Source: Streptomyces dioscori (GTDB lineage: Bacteria > Actinomycetota > Actinomycetes > Streptomycetales > Streptomycetaceae). From it: DNA of 64,000 bases. The stretch lies in assembly GCF_003024195.1 (NCBI RefSeq), contig NZ_KZ679042.1, forward strand, positions 496,001 to 560,000, given 5' to 3'. The translations under genes were made by a program, and so were the position numbers. The notes under the pieces are model-generated. The model worked only from the letters and a program-made list of their open reading frames with translations, ran no database searches and was not told the DNA's origin. Below are positions 41,432 through 49,297 of this stretch, piece by piece (positions within the stretch are counted from its first letter, which is position 1; the number at the start of each line of letters is the position of its first letter).

Positions 41432-43909
41432 GTGAGCCTTCCAGAAGAACACCCTGATCCGGCCGACGAGACCGGCGACGCCGTCCTCGACGACGCCGCG
41501 AGCACAGACGTAGAGGTACGCGCGGACGTACCGGTGGACGAGCAGAGCGCCCTCACCACCAACTACCCCGTGGGCAGGCTGGCCGCGACGGTGGAACGGC
41601 TGCGCCGCGAGGTGCGGGCCGCCCAGGCCGAGGCCGACGGGCGGGCCCTGATCGAACTCGCCAAGGGCATCCTGGTCGAGCGGCTGGGCTGCGGTCCGGC
41701 CCAGGCCGCCCGCCAGCTCGCCGAGCTGGCCGAACAGGCGAAGGTGACACCGCTCGAACTCGCCGTCGACGTCATCAACCAGTCCGCCCGCGACCGGCTG
41801 TCGGACGTGACCGGCGCCTTCCTCGCCGGGGCGAAGGGCGACGAGAGCCCGTCGGCCCCGCGCGCGGGGAGCGAGCGCTCCGCCGCGGTCCGGCTGCGGG
41901 AGGCCGAGAGCGGCGCGCTGGCGGCTCCCGACACGCAGGCCGTCGCGGACTCGCTCCTCCAGCACGCGCTGACCCCGCTCGGCGCGGTGGGTGTGGCCAT
42001 CTGGACCGCCGGGACCGACGGTTCGCTGACGCTCGCGGGCAGCGCCGGGTTCTCCCCCGCGGAGGCCGGGCGCTGGCGCTATGTGCCCCCCGGGGTGGTG
42101 ACGGTGGCCCGTACGAGTCTCACCGCGCGCACGGGACAGTGGATCGGCTCCCTCGCGGAGACCGGCCTCCCCTCCGTCGGCCAGCACCACTACCCCGACG
42201 GAGGGAGGGCCGCCCTGCCCGCCGGCACCGGCGGACGGGTCCACGGTGTCCTCGAAGTCGTCTGGCCCACTCCCCTGGAACCGCAGTCGCCCCAGGTGAT
42301 CCGCCAGGTCGAGGCGCTGGCGGAACTGTGCGCCCACACCCTGGAGACGTACGCGTTCGTGCACGGCGGCGACACCGTCAGTGAGCCCCGTGTCCTGCCG
42401 GACGCCGCCGAACTGGTGGACCTGGCCGACGGACTGCACGATCCCGCGCTGGTCCTCGTCCCCTACGTCGACGACGGACATCTCGTCGACTTCCACATCC
42501 ATCACGTCAACAGCCGTTTCCTGGATCCGGCCGGCCGGCCGCGCGGCCTCATCAGCGGCTCCCTGCTCCTTGAGGCCTACCCGATGGCCGCCGGGGAGAG
42601 CGAACTGTTCCAGCGGGTCGAGCGCGTCTACGCCACCGGGGAGCCGTTCCGCGCCCAGCGGATGAACCTCACGGCCCTGGTCGACCAGGTGACGCTGGCG
42701 ACCGTGGCCGACATCAGCATCAGCCGCCACGGCAGCAGCGTGCTGCTGATCTGGCGTATCGAGGACGAGACGGCACGGCTGGCGAGCCTGCTCCAGCACG
42801 CCCAGCGCCTGGGCCGCATCGGCGGCTTCGAGGAGAACCTGCTCACGGGCGAGATCACCTGGAACGGCCAGCTCTTCAGTCTGTACGGCAGATCGCCGGC
42901 GAGCGGTCCCGTGCCGCTGGAGGAGCTGGCCCTGCACGCCCACCCGGACGACGCCGTCGCCATCGGCCGTTTCCTGCGCACCCTGCTCCACCACCGCCGC
43001 CCGGCCGCCGCGGCCTTCCGGCTCCAGCGTCCCGACGAGGTGACCCGCCACATCCGCGTGGTGGCGGAGCCGGTGCTCGACGCCGACGGCCGGCCGTTCG
43101 TCCTGCGCGGGGCCTACCAGGACATCTCGGCCCAGCACTGGACGGAGGTCGCGCTGGCCGCCACGCGTGACCAGCTCGCCCACACCGAGCAGCAGGCGAC
43201 CGAACGCAACCGGCTGACGCTGCAGTTGCAGCACGCCATCATGCCCCCGACCCAGGCACCGCTGCAGGCCCCCCGGCTCGACGTGGCCGTCCGCTACCGG
43301 CCCGCCGAGACCGAACAGCTCGTGGGCGGCGACTGGTACGACGCGGTCGTGCTGCCGTCCGGTCTGGTGCTGCTGTGCGTGGGTGACGTGGCCGGGCACG
43401 GCATAGAGGCCGCGACGAGCATGGTCGTGCTGCGCAACGCCCTGCGCGGGCTCGCGGTGACCGGGGCGGGCCCCGGCCAGCTGCTGACCTGGCTCAACAG
43501 CGTGGCGCACCATCTCACGGGCTCCATCACCGCCACCGCGGTCTGCGGCATCTACGACCCGGACAGCCGGACGCTGCGCTGGGCCAGGGCCGGTCATCTG
43601 CCGCCCGTACTGGTGCGGGACGCCGAAGCGGTGTCCCTGCCGCTCCTCAAGGGCCTGCTGCTGGGTGCCGTGCCCGATGTGGCGTACGCCGAGGACGAGG
43701 TGCAACTGGCGGCCGACGACACGCTGTTGATGTACACGGACGGCCTGATCGAGCGGCGGGACCGCACGATGGAGGAGTCCATGACGCAACTGCTCACGAC
43801 GGTCCGCACCGCGCCGTGCACACTCGACCAGCAGTTGGACCGGCTCCTCACCTACAGCAGGTCGGACACCGACGACGACACCTGCATCGTGGGCATCCGC
43901 GTGTCGTAG
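41432..43909 (+). CDS. ANTAR-GAF-PAS-PP2C phosphatase (RsbU/SpoIIE type)
   Basis: The 825-residue product starts with an ANTAR-like helical domain (about residues 45-115, with RALIELAKGILVERLGCG and TPLELAVDVIN). A GAF domain follows (about 155-310), then two PAS-like regions (about 320-440 and 455-575) and a C-terminal PP2C/SpoIIE phosphatase (595-825). Metal-binding Asp residues are in VGGDWYDAVV, VGDVAGHG and DTDDDTCIVG. Such phosphatases reactivate STAS antagonists by removing phosphate from Ser. ANTAR domains usually bind leader RNA hairpins to prevent termination, so an N-terminal ANTAR on a phosphatase is notable. GTG 41432 has GAGGAG upstream. It lies between the hybrid kinase and STAS genes. 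Confidence 0.9.
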   Translation: MSLPEEHPDPADETGDAVLDDAASTDVEVRADVPVDEQSALTTNYPVGRLAATVERLRREVRAAQAEADGRALIELAKGILVERLGCGPAQAARQLAELAEQAKVTPLELAVDVINQSARDRLSDVTGAFLAGAKGDESPSAPRAGSERSAAVRLREAESGALAAPDTQAVADSLLQHALTPLGAVGVAIWTAGTDGSLTLAGSAGFSPAEAGRWRYVPPGVVTVARTSLTARTGQWIGSLAETGLPSVGQHHYPDGGRAALPAGTGGRVHGVLEVVWPTPLEPQSPQVIRQVEALAELCAHTLETYAFVHGGDTVSEPRVLPDAAELVDLADGLHDPALVLVPYVDDGHLVDFHIHHVNSRFLDPAGRPRGLISGSLLLEAYPMAAGESELFQRVERVYATGEPFRAQRMNLTALVDQVTLATVADISISRHGSSVLLIWRIEDETARLASLLQHAQRLGRIGGFEENLLTGEITWNGQLFSLYGRSPASGPVPLEELALHAHPDDAVAIGRFLRTLLHHRRPAAAAFRLQRPDEVTRHIRVVAEPVLDADGRPFVLRGAYQDISAQHWTEVALAATRDQLAHTEQQATERNRLTLQLQHAIMPPTQAPLQAPRLDVAVRYRPAETEQLVGGDWYDAVVLPSGLVLLCVGDVAGHGIEAATSMVVLRNALRGLAVTGAGPGQLLTWLNSVAHHLTGSITATAVCGIYDPDSRTLRWARAGHLPPVLVRDAEAVSLPLLKGLLLGAVPDVAYAEDEVQLAADDTLLMYTDGLIERRDRTMEESMTQLLTTVRTAPCTLDQQLDRLLTYSRSDTDDDTCIVGIRVS

Positions 43910-44140
43910 TCCCTTCGGCGACCATGAACGAAAACGATCCGCATGCGGGGGCGCAGGCGGGGTAGACGCGCGGGCATGTGCGACGAGAGACACAGACCCG
44001 CTGGTGAGGCCACTGCCTGCGCGTGCCTCGGAAAAACGCCGACGAGAGCTTGATCACGTCGTGTGTGCCGTCGTCGACGGCATCGAATGCGCGTACGGGG
44101 GTAGCTGCCCCAGACCGTCATGACTTTGTGGGAGGTACTT

Positions 44141-44524
44141 GTGTCCATAGCCCAGAACCCGTTGTCCGTAGAGGTCTCCCTGCCTCGCGAGGACGTCGTG
44201 CTGCTCACGGTCGAGGGACATCTGGACATCGACACCGCGACGGGACTCCAGCACCATCTGGCGAACCAGTTCCAGCACGGTCGTCGTCACTTCCTGCTGG
44301 ACCTCGCGGCCGTTCCCTTCATGGACTCGTCCGGTATGAACATCATCATCAGGGCGTACCAGCAGACGCGGGAGCTCGACGGGAGCGTGCACATCATCGC
44401 GCCGACCCCGCCCGTGCGGCGGATCCTCGACCTCACCGGGGTGAGCATCACCGTGCCCGTGTCCAACAACGTCGAGGACTCGCTCGCGCTCGTGGACAAG
44501 CAGCAGGGCAGCGACTCCGCCTGA
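44141..44524 (+). CDS. STAS-domain anti-anti-sigma factor (RsbV/SpoIIAA type)
   Basis: The 127-residue product is a single STAS domain. The phospho-acceptor motif is FMDSSGMN, with Ser64 the expected target of an RsbW-like kinase. Upstream strands VVLLTVEGHLDIDTATGLQ and the later HIIAPTPPVRRILDLTGV are typical. GTG 44141 has GGGAGG five bases upstream, so the in-frame codons before it are leader. PP2C phosphatase genes lie on both sides, the classic partner-switching arrangement, although the kinase is not in the same operon. Confidence 0.93.
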   Translation: MSIAQNPLSVEVSLPREDVVLLTVEGHLDIDTATGLQHHLANQFQHGRRHFLLDLAAVPFMDSSGMNIIIRAYQQTRELDGSVHIIAPTPPVRRILDLTGVSITVPVSNNVEDSLALVDKQQGSDSA

Positions 44525-44578
44525 ACCCCGACACACGCTCCGCCCTCGGGGGACGGCGGGGCACAGTCACGTACGACA

Positions 44579-44594
44579 GTTGTCGTGTGACAAC
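44579..44594. promoter_or_regulatory. Inverted repeat GTTGTC-GTGT-GACAAC
   Basis: A perfect 6-bp inverted repeat with a 4-base spacer lies in the 72-base gap between the STAS gene and the next phosphatase gene. It could be an operator or a small hairpin. Confidence 0.4.
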
Positions 44595-44596
44595 CT

Positions 44597-46549
44597 TTGA
44601 CCAAGGCAAGGACATTGAGCAGTGCTGGGCCGGGCGCCCGCCGGGAGCCATCCCCGGACGCGGACCTCACGACCTTCCACCCTGCTGTGATCGCCGCCCT
44701 GCCGGCGCGCGACGCGAGCAGTTCCGCCCGGCCCGTGGGGGACGACACCGCCGTCGCCGCACCGGGCCCCACCCCCGTCGGACCGCACACCATGATTCGT
44801 ACCTGGCACATCTCCACCGCCCCCGACGCCGCACGGGCCCGTGTCGACACGGCACGCCTGGCCGCCGCGCACGGGGTGTCCGGCATGGAGCGGGCCCGTC
44901 TGACGGCCGCACTCGGCGCGGAGCTGCGGCAGTGCCTCACACGGGGCGGCACCTGGCGACTCGATCTGCGGGCGGCCACGGACCCGCCCGAGGACGGTCT
45001 GCTGCGGGCCGTCGTGACCTCGTGCGACGACACGGACGACGAGGGACGGCCGCCGTGGCACATGACGGTCGCCTGCGGCGAGGGCGTGCCCGCGGCGGAC
45101 GCCGAACCCGTGGCGGACGACCAGGAGACCCTGGCCGATGCGCTGCTGGGCGCCGACGAGGACACGGCCCTGGTGCTGGAGCGGCTCGGCGAGCAGGAGG
45201 ACCTGGTCACCTTCCACCGGGAGGAACTGGAGCAGACGAATCAGGGCGTACTGGCCCTGCACGCGGAGCTGGACGCGGCCGGCCAGGCCCAGCTGGACCT
45301 CCTGGCCGCCGAGCGGAAGGCGCGCGGTGAGGCGGAGGCCGCCCGCCGCAGACTGACGTTCCTGGCCGACGCGAGCGCGGTACTGACGGCCTCGCTCAAC
45401 CACGACGAGGTCGTCCGCCGGCTGGAGAGCCTGCTGGTTCCGGAGTACGCCGGCAGTGTCGACGTATGGCTCTTCGACGCGGACGACGAGGATCGCGTGA
45501 ACGCGCCACGTCCGGCCGCCGCCGTGGTCGCTGCCCGCACCGGGCGCCCGCAGTACGCCGCCGATCATCCCGGCGACCTCCCCGGTGTCGACGACCACCC
45601 CTCCGCGGCGCCGCTTCCCGCGGCGCCCCTGCTGTGCATTCCGCTGGGGACCAGACGGACACCGCAAGGGGTTTTGATCCTCACGCCGCCGGCCGCCCGG
45701 TGGGACGCCGACGACGTCGTCATGCTGATCGAACTCACCCGCCGGGCCGGTGTGGCGATCGACAACGCCCGGCGCTTCGAGCACAACCGGGACATCGCCG
45801 AGACCCTGCAGCGGGCCCTGCTCACGGATCTGCCCACCACCCCGGGACTGCATCTGGCCGCGCGCTATCTGCCGGCCACCCACGGACTGAACATCGGCGG
45901 CGACTGGTACGACGCGTTCCGCCAGCCCGACGGCAGCCTCATCACCGTCATCGGCGACGTGACCGGGCACGGACTGCACGCCGCCGTCATGATGAGCCAG
46001 CTGCGCACGGCGCTGCGCGCGTACGCCGTCGACGGCGGCACCCCCGGCCAGCTCCTCACCAAGCTGCACATCTTCCTGCACCACCTGCAGCCCGAGCTGT
46101 ACGCCACCGCCGTCATCGCCCGCTTCCACCCCGACGACCCGACCCTCACCTGGGCCGCGGCGGGCCATCCGCCGCCCGTGCTGCGGACCCCCGACGGACA
46201 GGTGCACACGCTCGACGCGAAGCCCGGTGCGATGCTCGGCATCCCGCTGCAGCAGGTGATCCAGGACCACACCGTGACCCTCACGCCCGGTTCGACCCTG
46301 GCGCTCTACACGGACGGACTGGTCGAGCGCCGCGCCCAGGGCATCGACCCGGGCATCGAGCGGCTCGCGGCGGCGCTCGGCACCTTCCGTTCCGCGGACC
46401 TCGACGCCGATCTGGACGCCTCGGCCGACAGTCTGCTGCATCCGCTGCTGGCCGATTCCGAGCGGGACGACGACGTGTGTCTGCTGCTGTGCCATCTGCA
46501 CAGCCGGGCGGCGGAGCTGGCGAAGACCCCCACCCGGCTGGCTTTCTGA
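44597..46549 (+). CDS. GAF-PP2C phosphatase with HATPase-like N-terminus
   Basis: The product, up to 650 residues, has an N-terminal region resembling a worn HATPase_c_2 or RsbW-like domain (about residues 66-180, TWHISTAPDAARARVDTARL and ERARLTAALGAELRQ) and a coiled coil (about 195-255). A GAF domain (about 258-395) and a C-terminal PP2C/SpoIIE domain (410-640) follow, the latter with NIGGDWYDAF, VIGDVTGHG and DDDVCLLL. The start is unsure: TTG 44597 gives the longest form, TTG 44612 has AAGGCAAGG before it, and ATG 44792 is in frame but would cut coding-like sequence. The expected role is dephosphorylation of a STAS antagonist such as the one encoded just upstream. Confidence 0.88.
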   Translation: MTKARTLSSAGPGARREPSPDADLTTFHPAVIAALPARDASSSARPVGDDTAVAAPGPTPVGPHTMIRTWHISTAPDAARARVDTARLAAAHGVSGMERARLTAALGAELRQCLTRGGTWRLDLRAATDPPEDGLLRAVVTSCDDTDDEGRPPWHMTVACGEGVPAADAEPVADDQETLADALLGADEDTALVLERLGEQEDLVTFHREELEQTNQGVLALHAELDAAGQAQLDLLAAERKARGEAEAARRRLTFLADASAVLTASLNHDEVVRRLESLLVPEYAGSVDVWLFDADDEDRVNAPRPAAAVVAARTGRPQYAADHPGDLPGVDDHPSAAPLPAAPLLCIPLGTRRTPQGVLILTPPAARWDADDVVMLIELTRRAGVAIDNARRFEHNRDIAETLQRALLTDLPTTPGLHLAARYLPATHGLNIGGDWYDAFRQPDGSLITVIGDVTGHGLHAAVMMSQLRTALRAYAVDGGTPGQLLTKLHIFLHHLQPELYATAVIARFHPDDPTLTWAAAGHPPPVLRTPDGQVHTLDAKPGAMLGIPLQQVIQDHTVTLTPGSTLALYTDGLVERRAQGIDPGIERLAAALGTFRSADLDADLDASADSLLHPLLADSERDDDVCLLLCHLHSRAAELAKTPTRLAF

Positions 46550-46583
46550 GCTGCCCCGCCGGGACCGTCCCGACCGGGCCGCC

Positions 46584-47075
46584 TCAGCTCGGCCGTGGCG
46601 GCTGCGGGCGTACGAGGGTGTGGGCCCGGTGGAAGGCGCGCAGGCCCTGTTGCAGAGAGGCCCGCTCCCCCGGGGTCATCACCGCGAGGACACCGGTGAG
46701 GCTCAGGGAGCGGTGCTCGGTGACGTCGGCCAGGAGCCGCCGCCCCTGCGAGGTGACCACGAGCTGCACCTCGCGGCGGCTGTGCGGCTGTACCGTCCGC
46801 CGCAGCAGTCCGGCGGCTTCGAGGCGGCCGCACAGTCGGCTCGCGGTGGGCAGCGCGATGCCCAGGTGCTCGGCGAGGGCGGTGAGGTTGAGTTCCGGCA
46901 GTCTTCGGACGGTCTGCAGCGCGAGCAGTTGCCGGGTGGGCAGCCGGGGCGGGGCGTCGGCCGCCGCCCCGAACCACAGCGTCACCAGGCTCTCCACCGC
47001 GTCGAAGACGTGATCGGCGAGCGTGTCCGGTGGGTGGCCGGCTCGCTGCGGGCGATCCGGCACGGGAGTGGTCAC
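46584..47075 (-). CDS. MarR-family transcriptional regulator
   Basis: The 163-residue product has the winged helix of MarR proteins: LTALAEHLGIALPTASRLCGRLEAAGLLRR over about residues 65-95 and the wing QPHSRREVQLVVTSQGRRLL. The dimerisation helices are in the usual places. GTG 47075 is preferred over GTG 47081 because the AGAGAAG site fits it. It converges on the phosphatase gene. The target and ligand are unknown; it is not adjacent to an obvious divergent partner. Confidence 0.88.
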   Translation of the reverse strand: MTTPVPDRPQRAGHPPDTLADHVFDAVESLVTLWFGAAADAPPRLPTRQLLALQTVRRLPELNLTALAEHLGIALPTASRLCGRLEAAGLLRRTVQPHSRREVQLVVTSQGRRLLADVTEHRSLSLTGVLAVMTPGERASLQQGLRAFHRAHTLVRPQPPRPS

Positions 47076-47216
47076 ACGCACTTCTCTTTCAGTTCTCTCG
47101 GTCGACTCCGGCCAGGACAGGGGTCGTTCATGTCGGCCCTACCCGAACATCCGGACCGTACACAGCCCGCGCTCCCCCGATGCCCGGCCGGCCGGGACGC
47201 CCCGTGACCGCGAACG

Positions 47217-47267
47217 GCCCGGTCCTTCCCCTCCCGCGTGCGTGAAACGGGAGGGGGAGGACCGGGC
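47217..47267. terminator. 20-bp-stem terminator after the esterase gene
   Basis: A 20-bp stem from GCCCGGTCC inward, with one T-G wobble and an 11-base loop, lies 20 bases beyond the minus-strand esterase stop. It is the longest stem in the window. Confidence 0.9.
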
Positions 47268-47287
47268 TGTCTCCGGCGACCGTCCGG

Positions 47288-48256
47288 TCAGCCGGTGGCC
47301 AGGGCGCCCTTGAGCACGGCGATCGCCTGGCTGATGGCGGCCTCGGCGGCGTGGGTCTCGCGCAGGGCGTTGAGCATCACGAAGTCGTGGATGATGCCCT
47401 GGTAGCGGACCGCGGTGACGGGCACGCCGGCCTCGCGCAGCTTGTTGGCGTAGGCCTCGCCCTCGTCGCGCAGGACGTCGGCCTCGCCGGTGACGACGAG
47501 GGCCGGCGGCAGTCCGGTGAGCTGCTCGGTGGTGGCGCGCAGCGGGGAAGCGGTGATCTCGGCGCGCTGCTTCTCGTCGGTCGTGTACTGGTCCCAGAAC
47601 CACTGCATGCCGTCGCGGCGCAGGAAGTAGCCCTCGGCGAACTGGTGGTAGGAGCCGGTGTCGAAGGAGGCGTCGGTGACCGGGTAGAACAGCACCTGCT
47701 GGACGAGCGCGACGTCGCCGCGCTCCTTGGCCATGAGGGTGAGGGCGGCGGCCATGTTGCCGCCGACGGAGTCGCCCACCACCGCGACGCGGGAGGCGTC
47801 GAGGCCGTGGTCGGCGCCGGTGGTGGCGACCCACTGGGCGACGGTGTAGTTCTGCTCGATGGCGACGGGGTAGCGCGCCTCGGGCGAGAGGTCGTACTCG
47901 GGGAAGACGACCGCTGCGTTCGCGCCGACGGCCAGTTCGCGCACCAGGCGGTCGTGGGTGTGGGCGTTGCCGAAGACCCAGCCTGCGCCGTGGATGTAGA
48001 CGATGACCGGGAGGGTGCCGGTCGCTCCCGCGGGGCGCACGATCCGGGTGCGGACCTCGCCGGTGGGGCCGCCGGGGACGGTGATCCATTCCTCATCGGT
48101 CGCCGGCTTGGCGATCTCGCCCGACTGGACCTCGTCGACGGCCTTGCGGCCCTCGGCCGGGCCGAGGTCGAACAGGTAGGGCGGGTTGGCGGTCGCCTGG
48201 ACGAAGGCCGCGGCGGCGGGCTCCAGGACGGGGCGGACACCGGTTGTGTCGGTCAT
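47288..48256 (-). CDS. HSL-type alpha/beta hydrolase (carboxylesterase)
   Basis: The 322-residue product is a hormone-sensitive-lipase family esterase. It has the oxyanion segment VYIHGAGWVFGN (the HGGG position reads HGAG), the nucleophile elbow VVGDSVGGN, Asp in VVTGEADVLRDEGE, and His in IIHDFVML. The ATG has GAGGAGA upstream. It diverges from an OhrR/MarR-type gene with an operator-like repeat cluster between them, so control by that regulator is likely. The substrate is unknown; short-chain esters are typical. No signal peptide is present. Confidence 0.9.
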   Translation of the reverse strand: MTDTTGVRPVLEPAAAAFVQATANPPYLFDLGPAEGRKAVDEVQSGEIAKPATDEEWITVPGGPTGEVRTRIVRPAGATGTLPVIVYIHGAGWVFGNAHTHDRLVRELAVGANAAVVFPEYDLSPEARYPVAIEQNYTVAQWVATTGADHGLDASRVAVVGDSVGGNMAAALTLMAKERGDVALVQQVLFYPVTDASFDTGSYHQFAEGYFLRRDGMQWFWDQYTTDEKQRAEITASPLRATTEQLTGLPPALVVTGEADVLRDEGEAYANKLREAGVPVTAVRYQGIIHDFVMLNALRETHAAEAAISQAIAVLKGALATG

Positions 48257-48337
48257 GACGATCTCCTCGGATCTGGTGCCGTGGGCACGCTCCTCGCGGG
48301 CTTCGCCGGGAGCGGGGGCATGACCAGAACAGTAGCT

Positions 48338-48359
48338 CACGACTCAGTCGTGCACAACT
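48338..48359. promoter_or_regulatory. Putative MarR operator with three half-sites
   Basis: CACGACT-C-AGTCGTG is a perfect inverted repeat, and the second arm is shared with AGTCGTGCACAACT, giving three half-sites of the type AGT(C/T)GT in 22 bases. It sits in the divergent esterase-regulator gap, overlapping the likely promoters. Confidence 0.6.
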
Positions 48360-48462
48360 CATTAGGGCGCGATACGATCGGGGAGACTCGATGGCACGCT
48401 CGGCGATAGGGTGGGGATCACCGAGGCAGATCGAGGCAGATCACCGAGTACGGAGGTACGCC

Positions 48463-48945
48463 GTGAGCACCGCCGGAGCCGAATCGACGCAGGGGGCTGC
48501 GTCCGCGTCGCCGCAGGGGGGTTCGCTCCTACTGGAGGACCAGCTCTGCTTCGCCCTGTACGCGGCCTCCCGGGCGGTCACCGCCCGCTACCGCCCCCTG
48601 CTGGACGAGCTGGGACTGACCTATCCGCAGTACCTGGTGATGCTCGCCCTGTGGGAACAGGACTCGATCTCCGTACGCGACCTGGGCACGGCCCTCCAGC
48701 TGGAGTCCAGCACCCTGTCACCGCTCCTCAAGCGCCTGGAGGCGAACGGGCTGCTGCGGCGCGAGCGCCGGGCGGAGGACGAGCGCTCGGTCGCCCTGCA
48801 CCTCACCGAGGCGGGGATGCGCCTCCAGGACCGGGCGAACACGGTCCCCCTGGCGATGGGCGACGCGATGTCCCTGACCCCCGAACAGGACGCCACAGCC
48901 AAACACTTGCTCCGCCTGCTCACCACAAACGTCAGCACCACTTAG
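48463..48945 (+). CDS. MarR-family regulator, OhrR-like
   Basis: The 160-residue product has the winged helix SVRDLGTALQLESSTLSPLLKRLEANGLLRR and wing DERSVALHLTEAG. Near the N-terminus, LLEDQLCFALYAASRAV places a Cys where OhrR proteins carry their peroxide-sensing Cys, and LTYPQYLVMLALWE also fits OhrR. It may therefore sense organic peroxides or other oxidants, although the divergent target is an esterase, not an Ohr peroxidase. GTG 48463 has GGAGGT upstream; upstream codons in the same frame are leader. Confidence 0.88.
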   Translation: MSTAGAESTQGAASASPQGGSLLLEDQLCFALYAASRAVTARYRPLLDELGLTYPQYLVMLALWEQDSISVRDLGTALQLESSTLSPLLKRLEANGLLRRERRAEDERSVALHLTEAGMRLQDRANTVPLAMGDAMSLTPEQDATAKHLLRLLTTNVSTT

Positions 48946-48975
48946 GACCACCCCCCAGACGCCACGAGGAAGGCA

Positions 48976-49040
48976 GGGGCGCAGCCCGCCTTCCAGGGGC
49001 GCGAGGAACTGCGCGACCAGCCCCCACCGAACCCGCAGCC
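48976..49040. repeat. Streptomyces extragenic repeat, copy 1
   Basis: This 65-base unit begins GGGGCGCAGCCCGCC, contains GGAACTGCGCGACCAG and ends in CCCGCAGCC. It matches copy 2 closely and belongs to the extragenic repeat common in Streptomyces intergenic DNA. It can fold through GGGGCGC/GCGCCCC-like pairings. Confidence 0.8.
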
Positions 49041-49052
49041 ACCCGACAGGCC

Positions 49053-49118
49053 GGGGCGCAGCCCCGCCCCAAAGGGGCGCGGGGAACTGCGCGACCGGCC
49101 CCCACCGGACCCGCAGCC
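49053..49118. repeat. Streptomyces extragenic repeat, copy 2
   Basis: The second unit runs from GGGGCGCAGCCCCGCC through GGAACTGCGCGACCGG to CCCGCAGCC, 12 bases after copy 1. Together the copies fill most of the gap between the MarR gene and the GH127 promoter. Confidence 0.82.
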
Positions 49119-49173
49119 GACCACCACCCCCTCAAGCCCCCACCCCACACACCAACCAATCGCGCCACAAGCA

Positions 49174-49202
49174 TTGACGCACCCCCCTCGCCTACCTATG
49201 TT
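49174..49202 (+). promoter_or_regulatory. Sigma-70-type promoter of the GH127 gene
   Basis: TTGACG and TATGTT are separated by exactly 17 bases, the best vegetative promoter match in the window. An inverted repeat GTTCG-GCATTT-CGAAC at 49224-49239 lies just downstream of the predicted start point, a good place for a repressor. The leader is about 90 bases. Confidence 0.65.
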
Positions 49203-49297
49203 CTGGCCGACCCCACGGACGTGGTTCGGCATTTCGAACACTGCGAGCTTCACCGGTCACCCGCCGAAGCAAACCCCCACGCAGAGACGAGGAACGC

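Noticed and set aside
48976..49118. Paired repeats considered as ends of an insertion sequence
   Set aside because: They are direct, only 12 bases apart, carry no transposase and match a known type of Streptomyces extragenic repeat.
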